Below the pieces are notes generated by a model, which saw only the letters and a list, made by a program, of their open reading frames with translations, did no database searches and had not been told where the DNA came from. Made by a program: the position numbers and the translations under genes. A stretch of 64,000 bases of DNA. Origin: a virus. The stretch covers positions 32,529-96,528 of IMG/VR virus record IMGVR_UViG_3300047409_000266; one strand, given 5' to 3'. This document shows, piece by piece, positions 22,679-31,712 of the stretch; position 1 is the stretch's first letter; each line of letters opens with the position of its first letter.

Positions 22679-23160
22679 TTTCGGAAATTGTTCACTACGT
22701 TGATAGTTTCGATGGCATCAGCATTGACGAATCACTTGAAATGAATTACGGAAATAATTGCAAGCGTGAAGTCCCACGCTCGCGAATACGCAACCTCCAA
22801 GGTCCCCACCGAGAGACCAGCGCCGTCGATAGTCCCCCGACACCACGGCGTTGGTCTTTTCGTTTCTTGAGATGACGAGCGGTTCGGCTTGGAATTGGGA
22901 GAGTGACCCTGCACAGGCCCAAGCCGTAAAGGGTGACGCGCTAAGAAATACGTGCGGTGGAACCCGATTGCATAATTTGGCTCTGATTTGCATAAATCAC
23001 CCCTGACGGCGAATATCCGACCCACAAGGAAGCCCACCAGTTCGATATTTCATGCTTCTAGGTAGTTCAGCCTGGAGGTAAAATCTCAGATTGCGGCAAT
23101 CGAATACCTATCGCATACGAGATTTTGTTGCTGAGATTTGAGCTTTTCACAGGAGCTACC
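22679..23160. other. 482-base intergenic region
   Basis: No convincing gene. It contains a strong terminator (22815-22860), two GCATAA repeats near 22969 and 22990, and just before the next gene a 9-bp inverted repeat AAATCTCAG (23081-23089)/CTGAGATTT (23131-23139) with a competing GAGATTTT at 23120, which could form alternative hairpins in the leader of the gene at 23161. A tRNA was considered and rejected. Confidence 0.5.
22815..22860 (+). terminator. Rho-independent terminator
   Basis: Arms GACCAGCGCCGT (22815-22826) and ACGGCGTTGGTC (22845-22856) pair over 12 positions with one G-U, loop of 18, followed by TTTTCGTTT. It closes the 15173-22678 rightward unit. Confidence 0.75.
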
Positions 23161-23622
23161 ATGCCATCCGCCGCTGCTAAACGATCCCAAAAGATCACAC
23201 CAAAGCTAACTCCAAAGCCACCGCAGATTATGCTCAAAGCCGATAATATCAGCATCACGGCAACCGCCGATAATGACGGCCACATAAGGGTTATCGCAAA
23301 CTCCTGGGACGACGCGCGTGTGTTGTTAGTTGGTGAGCGCCTCGTGATTTCTCAGGTCGATGGCCAGATCAATTTGGTTCGGCATTATCGATCACCACCG
23401 GGCGATTTGGTACAGGGCTGGGCGGCAGAGAAGTTCACGGAAATCAAGCTGCGCGCTAGTGTTTTGAAGGACGTCGGCAATCGCGTTAGCTACAGCGGCC
23501 GCGGTACTTCCGCTGGAAAGCCCAGTTATTATGAGGAATGGACGGATTCGTTTGCGCCCAAGAATTGGCTCGAGATGTCGTGGGTTCGCGGCAGAATTCA
23601 CATGATCGAGCGATCGCGTTAG
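23161..23622 (+). CDS. hypothetical protein
   Basis: One hundred and fifty-three residues from ATG 23161 with CAGGAG upstream. Basic Lys/Pro-rich start (KRSQKITPKLTPKPP) then beta strands with repeated D/G turns. First gene after the terminator and leader hairpin. No family recognised. Confidence 0.55.
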   Translation: MPSAAAKRSQKITPKLTPKPPQIMLKADNISITATADNDGHIRVIANSWDDARVLLVGERLVISQVDGQINLVRHYRSPPGDLVQGWAAEKFTEIKLRASVLKDVGNRVSYSGRGTSAGKPSYYEEWTDSFAPKNWLEMSWVRGRIHMIERSR

Positions 23623-23658
23623 ACTAACGCCGATTAGCCGCGCGAAAGAGACAACCTG

Positions 23659-23997
23659 ATGCGCCTCTCCATCACCAACGACGGCAAAAACGATCTGCCA
23701 TACATGGTTGTCGACGGCCACGGCTTTCTGCTTGATCTCAGCGCCGTACACGGCACGATGGTTGACAAGACCATCTATGCCGTTGAATGGGGCTTGGGCG
23801 TATTCAGCGGTGAGGCTCGAGAGTTTGGCGTCATCACGCGCCAGGACGGCACCAAGCAGACGTTTTTTGATTTCAATCTGCTCAAACCGTACATCGACGC
23901 ATGGCGCGCCAAGAAGGCCGATCTCGCGGCCGAGCAGGTTGCGTTTGAGGCCAAGGCGCGCGCCGATGCTGAACTGGCGCGGCAGGCAGCGTCGTGA
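23659..23997 (+). CDS. hypothetical protein
   Basis: One hundred and twelve residues; beta-rich first 70 (YMVVDGHGFLLDLSAVHGTMVD, a WG-LG turn, QTFFDFNLLKPYID) followed by an Ala/Glu helix (RADAELARQA). Stop overlaps the next GTG. Confidence 0.55.
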   Translation: MRLSITNDGKNDLPYMVVDGHGFLLDLSAVHGTMVDKTIYAVEWGLGVFSGEAREFGVITRQDGTKQTFFDFNLLKPYIDAWRAKKADLAAEQVAFEAKARADAELARQAAS

Positions 23998-24173
23998 ACA
24001 TCCTTCAGATCATAACTGCGCTTTGGCTTATTCCGCTAGGCGTAGTGGTTCTGATTTTTTCATTTCGAATATTGTATTTGGCGCTTGTTGAAGGAGGCTG
24101 GCCATTCGGCGCGGCGTGTGTTCTGGCGCTGCTGATGGCTATTTTCTACGTGGCCTCCTACGACGAAACTTGA
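23994..24173 (+). CDS. 59-residue two-pass membrane protein
   Basis: GTG 23994 overlaps the previous stop. Two hydrophobic segments (~4-30 and ~40-53) separated by a short Glu-Gly-Gly loop. A holin-like or spanin-like role is possible but not demonstrable. Confidence 0.45.
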   Translation: MNILQIITALWLIPLGVVVLIFSFRILYLALVEGGWPFGAACVLALLMAIFYVASYDET

Positions 24174-24182
24174 TGAGGCAAC

Positions 24183-24392
24183 ATGAGTGCGGCGTCTACG
24201 ATCCGCAAGCTAGATCAAGATAATCGAGAGCAAGCGGTCAAGGTACAGAAGCTTTATTGGACGATGCGGCCAGACCAGCTTGAGATTGCCATGCACCTAC
24301 TCCGCTCATGGCATGCGATGTCATCGATTACAGACTTCAATCACCCAACGACGCGGCGCGCCATCAAGAGGGCGTTAGAACAGCGGCCCTAA
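24183..24392 (+). CDS. small hypothetical protein
   Basis: Sixty-nine residues from ATG 24183 with GAGG upstream. Helical (RKLDQDNREQAVKVQKLYW). Unknown. Confidence 0.5.
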   Translation: MSAASTIRKLDQDNREQAVKVQKLYWTMRPDQLEIAMHLLRSWHAMSSITDFNHPTTRRAIKRALEQRP

Positions 24393-24407
24393 CGCAATGG
24401 ATGACGC

Positions 24408-25406
24408 ATGAGCGCAGGCCATCCACACGTTCGCGGAAACAAACAAACCAAGGCCGAGCTCGACGAAATAACCAAGACTGACGACTTCAAGAGGCTATGG
24501 CAGCGCTGGAAAAGCTTTGACGTTACCCACGATATCCACGATCTCGCTGGCTACAACGTCGACGGCACAATCCGTTACCTCGACAAGGACTTCTTTCACG
24601 CTTTATTCGATCCAGAGGTAGCCAAGAAGCTTGGGATTGGCGCGATCGACACTGGCCTGTCTCCGATGGACACCATCGCGTGCCTCATGCAGCACGAGGG
24701 CATCGAGAAAACAGCCATCGACGCAGACAACAAATTTGACACCTACGATCCGGCGCATGGATTGGCTACCATTGCCGAGCATCAGGAGGTCCGCGCCAAG
24801 GGCGGGACACCGGCCAAATACGAGCGCGGGCTCGCGGCGGCTATCAAGTTTTGCGAGAGCAAAGAGCTCAAGAATCCGCCCAAGGATTTAGCCTGCGCGC
24901 CGATGCTCGATGATCCGGACGAGGAACACGATAAGGCAGCACTCAAAACATTGCAGGACTCTGGTGTCGAGGACGCTTTCAAGGCATCGCGGCATTCCGT
25001 CGACTATTCCAAGTCTGACGGTGAGGATCGCTGCAGCCGCTGCAAATATTGGCTGGCCGATGATCGAACGCAGGAGCTATCACCCTGCCATGAAGTGGAG
25101 GGCCTCGTGCGAACAGATCGTTGGTGCAAGGACTTCGAAAGCGTGCCGGCTGAAAAGATCGCCAAGCAGAACGAGGATCTCAAGACCACGGTATCTACGA
25201 TGGCCGGTCAGATTGAGAAGCTCACCGCCGGTATGTCAGACCTCGAGAAGCGCCTATCTCAGGCGATTGCCAAGGGCCCCAAGAGCCGCAAGCGCAAGAA
25301 AACCGTCACGACGCGCCGCGATGACAAGGGCCAGCTTGTGGCTGATGTGGTCGAGGAAGATGAGCCCGACGCGCCAGAGATCGAGCCGCAAGAGGCACGC
25401 CAGTGA
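24408..25406 (+). CDS. phage protein with HExxE and Cys-motif regions
   Basis: A 332-residue protein. Residues ~50-145 contain a dyad DKDFF..., LMQHEGIEKTAI (HExxE, 96-100) and YDPAHGLATIAEHQEV, a pattern I recognise in head-region proteins of phages of Rhizobiales. A Cys cluster (CSRCKYW...CHEVEG...WCKDFE, ~208-245) and a coiled-coil, basic tail follow. The HExxE could bind metal, but the family's function is unknown to me. It opens the virion module. Confidence 0.5.
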   Translation: MSAGHPHVRGNKQTKAELDEITKTDDFKRLWQRWKSFDVTHDIHDLAGYNVDGTIRYLDKDFFHALFDPEVAKKLGIGAIDTGLSPMDTIACLMQHEGIEKTAIDADNKFDTYDPAHGLATIAEHQEVRAKGGTPAKYERGLAAAIKFCESKELKNPPKDLACAPMLDDPDEEHDKAALKTLQDSGVEDAFKASRHSVDYSKSDGEDRCSRCKYWLADDRTQELSPCHEVEGLVRTDRWCKDFESVPAEKIAKQNEDLKTTVSTMAGQIEKLTAGMSDLEKRLSQAIAKGPKSRKRKKTVTTRRDDKGQLVADVVEEDEPDAPEIEPQEARQ

Positions 25407-25792
25407 GCTTCCAGTACTCGGTCACGGTCAGAAATGCGCGCCTTGACGTCGTTGAGAGCACGATCGGCGCCTCCGCGGTGCTCAAGGTGTTCTCTGGCGC
25501 CGAGCCTGCAAACTGCGCGGCGGCTGATCCTGGTGGGCTTCTTGCCACGCTCAACTTACCCGCAGATTGGATGGCGGCGGCGGCTAGCGGTTCAAAGGCG
25601 AAGCTTGGTACGTGGTCAGCCACGGCGAGCGGGAGTGGTCAGGCCGCGTCCTGGCGCATCTATGAGGCCACGGCCACGACCTGCCACATGCAGGGGAACT
25701 GCACGACTGATCTGATTCCGGATAACTCGAACGTGGTGGTCGGGCAGACGTTTACGGTCGCGACGTTCCAACTTAATGCGGGTAATGCGTAG
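25403..25792 (+). CDS. putative virion structural protein
   Basis: One hundred and twenty-nine residues: a beta-sandwich-like sequence (VTVRNARLDVVESTIG, LKVFSGAEPA, TSATA turns) of the kind found in small phage decoration or tail proteins. Two cysteines in ATTCHMQGNCT. ATGA overlap with the upstream gene. Confidence 0.55.
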   Translation: MSFQYSVTVRNARLDVVESTIGASAVLKVFSGAEPANCAAADPGGLLATLNLPADWMAAAASGSKAKLGTWSATASGSGQAASWRIYEATATTCHMQGNCTTDLIPDNSNVVVGQTFTVATFQLNAGNA

Positions 25793-25794
25793 TC

Positions 25795-26268
25795 ATGTCC
25801 ATCGTATCATCCGTCATCGCACGCAACGATGTGCAGGCCGATGGGCGGCGCTGGATTTATGAAATCCACAAAGATCAGGCTGGAGTAGAGCATTACCGCT
25901 CATACCTAGCGGCGGCTGGATTTGATACGGCGGCAGCGTTAGCGGCTTATGCCACGCAATGCTGGGCCGATATTCAGGCGAGCGAGATATCACAGAACAT
26001 TTCTCAGGTGACGACGCTGGGCTCACTGGCCACAACGACGCTGGTTTACACGACTGCAGCGGCAAACTTTGCGGCGCTTCGGGTGGCATATCAAACAGCC
26101 ACGCAAGATCAGGCGATAATGATCGGGGATTTTCTGAGTTCGTTGACCAACGGACAGTTGCAGACAGCATTTGGGATGACAGCGGGGCAAGTGACAACGC
26201 TTCGCACTAATAAGTTAACGCCAGCGGCAACGCTTGCGGCTTCAATTCGTGCATCGGTGGGGCAGTAA
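25795..26268 (+). CDS. putative virion protein
   Basis: One hundred and fifty-seven residues, Ala/Thr-rich with alternating strand and helix. Begins SIVSSVIARNDVQADGRRWIYEIH, similar to small phage tail proteins of unknown role. Three-base gap to the neighbour above. Confidence 0.5.
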   Translation: MSIVSSVIARNDVQADGRRWIYEIHKDQAGVEHYRSYLAAAGFDTAAALAAYATQCWADIQASEISQNISQVTTLGSLATTTLVYTTAAANFAALRVAYQTATQDQAIMIGDFLSSLTNGQLQTAFGMTAGQVTTLRTNKLTPAATLAASIRASVGQ

Positions 26269-28050
26269 ATGGCCCTCGTCGATAATGCTTGGTACGTCAA
26301 CTACGGCAATGGCTCATCGACCGGATACTACGGTGTTGCACAATGGGCGGCACTTACGACTTACGACTGCGGTACATTAATACGTCAACTTGCTGCTCCT
26401 GCTGTCGGGAGTGAGCGCGTTTTTGTTGCCATCGCTGGCCACGTTGCATCGAGCGCATCGGAGCCAACGTGGGTCATCACGAGAGGCGGCAAGACAACTG
26501 ACACAACTATTACGTGGCAAGAGTGCACAGGCATCGCTGCGCTCAACGGCGATCTCTCTGCAAATACACCGGCGTGGAACAACGCGAGTATCAAAAATTC
26601 AGCGATCACGCTCGGGCAAGTCATTCAGAACGTCGCTGGTACGCTGGTTCTGATCTGCACGGTTGCGGGGACTGCAGGTAACGGCGCGGAGCCATCCTGG
26701 GCGGCATACACAACGGCGGGCGCAACAACCACAGACAACACCGTCACCTGGGTCACTCTCGGCCCATCGTTCTCTGCATGGGCTGCGCCACATGCGAGAC
26801 TGGCGAATGCTCTAACAACAAATTGGGTACAGGCCGGAAATAAAGTATTTGTCGGAGATAATCACGCAGAGACGCAAGCATCTGGGACTACATTGACTGG
26901 CGCAGGGACTCTTGCCTCTCCGGTTCTTATTTATTGTGTAGACCATACCGCTGCGGTTCCACCTGGCAGTGCAAATCTTGCAACTACAGCCTCCATAACC
27001 AATACCACTAGCGTGAATGCTCCCGTGCTATCTGGTATTTATTATATCTACGGGATCATTTTCGATTCTGGTGGTGGGGGCGCAACCACTAATATTATTT
27101 GGCTAACTGGGAGCCAAATTAAATTAGAAAATTGCGCACTTAGAAAAACTGGGACGGTTTCTTCAAATAATGCGATACTCCTACAAGGAAATAAAATTGA
27201 ACTCGTCAATACCACAATGCAGTTTGCAAACACCGGAGACGGTCTTAGGATAGGAGGCGGTACGATTATTTGGCGAAATACCGCATCCGCCATCACGGGC
27301 GCAACTTTGCCGACCTCTTTTTTATCGTATCAGAGCCTTATAACCGGCGGTAGCTTCGTTGTGACTGGAGTGGATTTATCCGCTTTAGGATCAGGTAAAA
27401 CCATCGTACCAGCATTAAGTTTGCCTTACCTAGTGTCATTCATTGATTGCAAGCTAGGTGCCTCCGTGACTACTGGTGCGACACCGACTGTAGCTGGTGC
27501 GACGGCCGATTTTATAGGCACAGATAGTTCCGGCACCAATTATAGACAGGAACGCTATCAATATCAGGGCACCCAGACTGTTGAGACAACCATAGTCCGC
27601 ACCGGTGGGGCGACCGATGGCACAACGCCGATAAGTTGGAAAATCGTTAATACAGCAAATAGCAAATGGGTTCTCCCATTTGAATGCTTGCCTTCCTCAA
27701 TCTGGAACAACACCACTGGCTCAAACGTCATTATCACAATCTACGGAACGACTACGGGCGGCGGCACAATCAACAACGACGATATTTGGTTTGAGGCCGT
27801 GTACTTCGGTGCAAGCGGAAATCCGCAAGGCTCATTCGCCACATCAACCAAAGCAAATAATCTAGCTTCGCCTTCTGCCTATTCCTCTGATGCCTCGGTA
27901 TGGGGCGGCAGCGGTGCCGGTAACGGCTTCAAAATGACTGTGACACTCTCAGCTCCGCAGCCACAGCTTAAGGGGCCGATATACGTTTACATCAAGGCAG
28001 CGAAGGCAAGCGCGACGTATTATATAGATCCCAAAATTGTATTGAGTTAA
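26269..28050 (+). CDS. large beta-rich virion/tail protein
   Basis: A 593-residue protein, strongly Thr/Ser/Gly/Asn-rich with repeated strand-turn pattern throughout, as in phage tail fibre or beta-helix proteins. Near the N-terminus two WxxxTTYxxGTLI-type carbohydrate-binding-like repeats occur (AQWAALTTYDCGTL and WTxGATTTDN turns). Central part reads as a parallel beta-helix (LENCALRKTG, NTTMQFANTGDGLRIGG). Likely a receptor-binding fibre or spike. Confidence 0.6.
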   Translation: MALVDNAWYVNYGNGSSTGYYGVAQWAALTTYDCGTLIRQLAAPAVGSERVFVAIAGHVASSASEPTWVITRGGKTTDTTITWQECTGIAALNGDLSANTPAWNNASIKNSAITLGQVIQNVAGTLVLICTVAGTAGNGAEPSWAAYTTAGATTTDNTVTWVTLGPSFSAWAAPHARLANALTTNWVQAGNKVFVGDNHAETQASGTTLTGAGTLASPVLIYCVDHTAAVPPGSANLATTASITNTTSVNAPVLSGIYYIYGIIFDSGGGGATTNIIWLTGSQIKLENCALRKTGTVSSNNAILLQGNKIELVNTTMQFANTGDGLRIGGGTIIWRNTASAITGATLPTSFLSYQSLITGGSFVVTGVDLSALGSGKTIVPALSLPYLVSFIDCKLGASVTTGATPTVAGATADFIGTDSSGTNYRQERYQYQGTQTVETTIVRTGGATDGTTPISWKIVNTANSKWVLPFECLPSSIWNNTTGSNVIITIYGTTTGGGTINNDDIWFEAVYFGASGNPQGSFATSTKANNLASPSAYSSDASVWGGSGAGNGFKMTVTLSAPQPQLKGPIYVYIKAAKASATYYIDPKIVLS

Positions 28051-28054
28051 CTCC

Positions 28055-29029
28055 ATGGCGCGAACATATATTGTCGCGCCTGGTGTCTACGTTGAAGAAA
28101 CGTCGACAAGGAGCTACATTCTTGCTCCTGGCGTCTACGTCAGCGAGCAATGGCTCGATCCGGCACCCGAGTTTCTCGTCGATCTTGCTATCATTGCGGC
28201 GTGGCAGCCAGCCGATCCACCACCGCAGCAACAACGACGGCTAAATCCTGCACTTCTTGCGCCGGCAGTGGTGGCGGCAAATCCGCCATATTCGATCACG
28301 GCATGGCTCTCTGCGGTCATCCAAGCGTGGCAGCCTTCCGATCCCCTGCCACATCAGATCAGAAAGCTCTCCCCTGGAATACCCGGCCAGAGTGTTGACC
28401 AACCTCCATTCGTAAATGAAGGGCGAAATACTACCGCCACACCGATTGTCCAGGCTTGGCAACCAGTAGACCTGCAACCTACGCTGCCACGGTATCTGGC
28501 GCAGGTTTCTGTCACTTACGTCCCATATACGCCGACATGGCTATCTGGTGTTCTGCAAGCTTGGCAGTCCCCTGAACCACAGCCATTTCTCGGCGGTCAA
28601 CAGCCTCTAGCCGGCCGCGCGCTTCCGCAGCCGCTTGGTCCAATCACGGCGAATGCTGCGATCACGGAAGCCGATGATACGCTCTCGGCGACAGCGACCG
28701 TCTCGCAGCCCGTCGTTACACAGCTTCCTGGTGGCGGTAAGCGGCGTCGGCATGGTGCTGGCGATCAGCCGCTACCGCGCGAGCTCACGCGAGGTGATAC
28801 CAAGCGCGCCAAGATTGCCGGCGATCTCGTTGCCGAGCATCTGGCCGAGGTTGTGTCGATCGCCTCGGCGCGGCTTGTCGAGCAAGATGACGGTGTAAAA
28901 GCTCGAGCCAGCATTTCCAGAAATGCAGGACTCAGAGTAAGAGAGGCCGATGATCGGCTTACGGCTACCGCGACAATAGGATGGCCTGACCCGACCGATG
29001 AGGAAATGGCTCTTATCTTGGCGGCTTAG
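28055..29029 (+). CDS. W-x-x-x-D-P-x-P repeat virion protein (short paralogue)
   Basis: A 324-residue protein. It opens with two copies of YI(V/L)APGVYV-E, then about four repeats of the form (A)WQPxDPxP...RxLxPxxxxxxVxxPP (residues ~45-200), a linker with a GGGKRRR basic patch, and a C-terminal region with ADDRL(T/S)ATAT repeats. The repeat recurs in the 740-residue protein at 55801, whose end has the same GGGK-basic patch. Probably virion-associated; function unknown. Confidence 0.6.
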   Translation: MARTYIVAPGVYVEETSTRSYILAPGVYVSEQWLDPAPEFLVDLAIIAAWQPADPPPQQQRRLNPALLAPAVVAANPPYSITAWLSAVIQAWQPSDPLPHQIRKLSPGIPGQSVDQPPFVNEGRNTTATPIVQAWQPVDLQPTLPRYLAQVSVTYVPYTPTWLSGVLQAWQSPEPQPFLGGQQPLAGRALPQPLGPITANAAITEADDTLSATATVSQPVVTQLPGGGKRRRHGAGDQPLPRELTRGDTKRAKIAGDLVAEHLAEVVSIASARLVEQDDGVKARASISRNAGLRVREADDRLTATATIGWPDPTDEEMALILAA

Positions 29030-29254
29030 ATGGAAAAATCCTGCCGCACATGCCGGTTCAGCGCCCCGGCGAATCCCGATGAGACCAGTGGCGTATGCCG
29101 TCTTTCTCCGCCCGAGATGAGGTGGCTTGAGGACGGAAAGATTCAAAGTCAGTTTCCGCCCGTGAACCTCGACGCGATGGTGTGTGGGAAGCATGAACCG
29201 CATGATCTTCCGCCAGGACCGAAGATTCGCTATTGGTGGTATGGCTGGAAATGA
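29030..29254 (+). CDS. small Cys-rich protein
   Basis: Seventy-four residues with CRTCRF, GVCRLSPPE, and MVCGKHE cysteines in the spacing of high-potential-iron-like or zinc motifs common in phage small proteins. Starts next to the previous stop. Confidence 0.55.
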   Translation: MEKSCRTCRFSAPANPDETSGVCRLSPPEMRWLEDGKIQSQFPPVNLDAMVCGKHEPHDLPPGPKIRYWWYGWK

Positions 29255-29481
29255 GCATCGTGCATGAGGACGAGGCCAAACAGCACATCTGTCCGATCAT
29301 GACAGGCGGCTGGCTCAACGATATGCCGAGATGCCAAGGCATCCGCTGCATGGCGTGGCGCAAGGCCGGTATACATTCGAAGCTCGGGTACTGCGGACTT
29401 TCTGGGGTGCCATCGTATGGCTGGGAAGATCGTCCACCGACTCAGCTTGAGAACTTGCCTCCGCCCGCGAAACGGGTGTAA
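29251..29481 (+). CDS. small Cys-rich protein
   Basis: Seventy-six residues from ATG 29251 (ATGA overlap). Cysteines in HICPIM, CQGIRCMAW and YCGLSG parallel the previous protein, suggesting a metal-binding pair. Confidence 0.5.
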   Translation: MSIVHEDEAKQHICPIMTGGWLNDMPRCQGIRCMAWRKAGIHSKLGYCGLSGVPSYGWEDRPPTQLENLPPPAKRV

Positions 29482-29490
29482 CTGGATTGC

Positions 29491-29802
29491 ATGCGCTTTA
29501 GACCTATCAGAAGCACCATCGGCTGGCTGATCGAGATATTCAGCCTCAACACCACAGTTGATCGCGTTGCTGCCTTAGAAACTGAAAACTATCACCTACG
29601 ACAGAGGATACGTGACATGGCTGGCGAAATTGACGCTCTCAAGAGCAATCTCGGAAAACTGCAGACATCGGTAGCAGCGTTGCAGGTGCGCGTGGCTGGG
29701 CTTTCCTCCATCAACCCGGCCGATGTCACTGCGGCATCCGATGCGGTTGGCGCCGCTGCGGCTACGCTTGATAGCATCGCGCCGGCAACACCTACTCCGT
29801 AA
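29491..29802 (+). CDS. coiled-coil protein
   Basis: One hundred and three residues: heptad-patterned helix at ~22-75 (VAALETENYHLRQRIRDM, LKSNLGKLQTSVAALQ), then Ala/Thr/Pro-rich tail. A small structural or spanin-like role is possible. Confidence 0.55.
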   Translation: MRFRPIRSTIGWLIEIFSLNTTVDRVAALETENYHLRQRIRDMAGEIDALKSNLGKLQTSVAALQVRVAGLSSINPADVTAASDAVGAAAATLDSIAPATPTP

Positions 29803-30027
29803 CAGCGTGTTTGGTGGGTCTCGTAATCCAGGTTCCCATCCCCCAACCTTCCTGGACCGAGGAAGCATACCGCTTATCCGGTGTTTTCGCTCGCCGGGCC
29901 CACCATGTAGTTTGGCGTGCTGTCCGAACATGGGGCTTCCCTCCTGCCGTGGGAAGAAATGCAGGGCAGCACGCCAGTTAGTTTGTGGCGTATCGAGTAG
30001 ACATTCCCTCGAACAATAGGATACGCC
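29803..30027 (+). ncRNA. structured leader/ncRNA candidate with sequestered ribosome site
   Basis: A 225-base gap with several pairings: TGGTGGG (29812-29818)/CCCACCA (29899-29905) closing a first domain, GGCGTGCTG (29914-29922)/CAGCACGCC (29967-29975) closing a second, and GGAAGC (29861-29866) in one loop complementary to GCTTCC (29935-29940) in the other. Finally GGCGTATC (29987-29994)/GATACGCC (30020-30027) traps the ribosome site directly before the ATG at 30028. No gene is seen. Confidence 0.45.
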
Positions 30028-30480
30028 ATGAAATTGCTCGTCGCCGCCTCTGCAATTCTGTTCGCGCTCGCCCAATCTGCCGTTGCGGGTGGTCATCACG
30101 TCATCGTAGCAAAGACGGTCTATCACGCCGCTCATCATGCCCATCACATCGTCAAAGTGGTGAAGGTGGTCAAAGTAGTGCATGTCGCTAAGGTGGCGAC
30201 CGTCGCGCCCAAGGCCGCTACTAGCGCCACGCCAAAGGCGGCATCAGGTGGCGGTGGTGGCGGGGCATGGTGCACGGGTGGTTGTGTTGGCGTTGTGGTG
30301 TTCCAAGGTGTCATTCTGGCAATGATCGTGGGAGACGAGGTGAGGCGCACGATTGATGGCCCAGCCTGCGCTACGAACAAGATGACGCGGCAATCGTATT
30401 TTGGCGTTGTCAGAGACGAGCCGAAGCTTTGGCGGAAACTCTGCAATTATGACCCGAACATTGTTGTCGCCCGCGGCTAA
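30028..30480 (+). CDS. exported low-complexity protein
   Basis: One hundred and fifty residues: signal peptide (KLLVAASAILFALAQSAVA, cleavage after AVA), a His/Val/Lys repeat region (HHAHHIVKVVKVVKV), an Ala-Pro-Thr stretch, six consecutive glycines and a C-terminal domain with Cys and a hydrophobic segment. Reminiscent of secreted rhizobial low-complexity proteins; function unknown. Translation may depend on the hairpin described for the leader. Confidence 0.55.
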   Translation: MKLLVAASAILFALAQSAVAGGHHVIVAKTVYHAAHHAHHIVKVVKVVKVVHVAKVATVAPKAATSATPKAASGGGGGGAWCTGGCVGVVVFQGVILAMIVGDEVRRTIDGPACATNKMTRQSYFGVVRDEPKLWRKLCNYDPNIVVARG

Positions 30481-30502
30481 CCGTTTTATGTGAGACATCA
30501 CC

Positions 30503-31390
30503 ATGGCACGCGAGGACATCCAGGCCACGATAGTCCGCGTTGCCAGAGAGGAAGGAATCGATCCGACATTCGCGTTGGCCGTGGCCGATCGCGAATCGAG
30601 CTTCAATCCAAACGCCCACGCTTCAAAGACAATCCACGGCCTGTTCCAGATGAGCGGCGACCTGCGTGGCAAGTACGGAATCGGCAACAGCACCGATCCG
30701 GAGGTACAGACCCGCGGCTGGACTGCCTTCATGCGTGATCTCAAGGCCAAGATGGGCGAACACCTTGGGCGTGCGCCGACTGATCGGGAAACCTATTTGG
30801 GTCACTTTTGGGGTGGACCGCGCGCCGCGCGCGTCTTATCCGGCCAGCACGCCAACCACGCGCCGGCTGATGTGTTCAGTCCTTACGAGCTCTCGATCAA
30901 TCCGGAGCTGGCACGCGGCAAGAACATGGGCGGGCTCGCCTCGAACATCATGGGCGACATCGACCGCAGACAGGCCAAGTTTGGCGGTACGGGCGGCGCT
31001 GGCAACGATTTCTCTCAATACGGTGAAAATCCTCAAGGGGTAGACTTTGCTCAATTCGGTGAGCCTGAGAACGTGTCTAAGCGCATTGCAGCCAAAGAAG
31101 ATGAGGCACCCCAGACACCGCAACCATGGGCGGGCACAACTGCACCATGGAAGCCACCTACCTGGGCCAAAGCGCCAGCACCGAAAGCACCTACCGCACT
31201 TGCTCAAGCTGGCCAAACGGGCGGAGGCACGTCACGTTCAACACCCTCAAATCCTGCAGAGAATGTGGACATGACCTCCGCCCCGGCCGCCGCTGCGCCG
31301 ACAGGTTGGGGTGAGGAAGTCGATCTGTCGAAGTATCCGGATCGACAGGGCATTCCATCACCTGGGCTGCAAAGCCAGCTTGGAGCGTGA
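30503..31390 (+). CDS. virion-associated lytic transglycosylase
   Basis: A 295-residue protein. Residues ~8-100 form an SLT/lysozyme-like domain: ADRESSFNPNA with the catalytic Glu31, HGLFQM, and AFMRDLKAKM; the substrate would be peptidoglycan. The rest is a Pro/Ala-rich extended region with DFSQYGENPQ/DFAQFGEPEN near-repeats typical of long virion proteins that ride with the DNA-injection apparatus. ATG 30503 has no strong site. Confidence 0.78.
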   Translation: MAREDIQATIVRVAREEGIDPTFALAVADRESSFNPNAHASKTIHGLFQMSGDLRGKYGIGNSTDPEVQTRGWTAFMRDLKAKMGEHLGRAPTDRETYLGHFWGGPRAARVLSGQHANHAPADVFSPYELSINPELARGKNMGGLASNIMGDIDRRQAKFGGTGGAGNDFSQYGENPQGVDFAQFGEPENVSKRIAAKEDEAPQTPQPWAGTTAPWKPPTWAKAPAPKAPTALAQAGQTGGGTSRSTPSNPAENVDMTSAPAAAAPTGWGEEVDLSKYPDRQGIPSPGLQSQLGA

Positions 31391-31391
31391 G

Positions 31392-31706
31392 ATGGCGGAA
31401 ACGATCACCATTCCGCACTTATCGCACGAAGGCAGCGTATGGGAGGAATACCCGGTTAAGGGGAAGCCCGGTTGGTTTAGCTCGGTCGATGGTAATGGCA
31501 AAACCGTAAAGCCACTGATTCGGTGTAATTGTGGGAGCGTAAGCGGCATTGGGCTTCATCATGTCCACGCCGATGGAACGGTCACACAATCATTCTGGCA
31601 CAAGAAGGGGAACAACTATCCCGAGGATCCGGATGGCTGCGACTGGCACGTATGGTTGAAACTGGCCGACTGGACTGGCGAAGATATCCCACCCGACCCA
31701 AAGTGA
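31392..31706 (+). CDS. hypothetical protein
   Basis: One hundred and four residues from ATG 31392. Trp/His-rich, with RCNCGSVSGIGLHHVHADG and CDWHVWLKL; may bind metal. No family recognised. Confidence 0.5.
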   Translation: MAETITIPHLSHEGSVWEEYPVKGKPGWFSSVDGNGKTVKPLIRCNCGSVSGIGLHHVHADGTVTQSFWHKKGNNYPEDPDGCDWHVWLKLADWTGEDIPPDPK

Positions 31707-31712
31707 AACATC

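Noticed and set aside
22732-23037. 101-codon minus-strand frame in the intergenic region
   Set aside because: No ribosome site, composition unlike neighbours, and it crosses a strong plus-strand terminator hairpin.
22960-23042. tRNA ending in CCACCA
   Set aside because: No T-arm or acceptor stem can be drawn on either strand; the CCA end is coincidental.
23061-23140. tRNA-like start (GGTAGTTCAGCCTGGAGG)
   Set aside because: The D-stem does not close, no anticodon arm or T-loop consensus follows, and the sequence instead forms a long inverted repeat.
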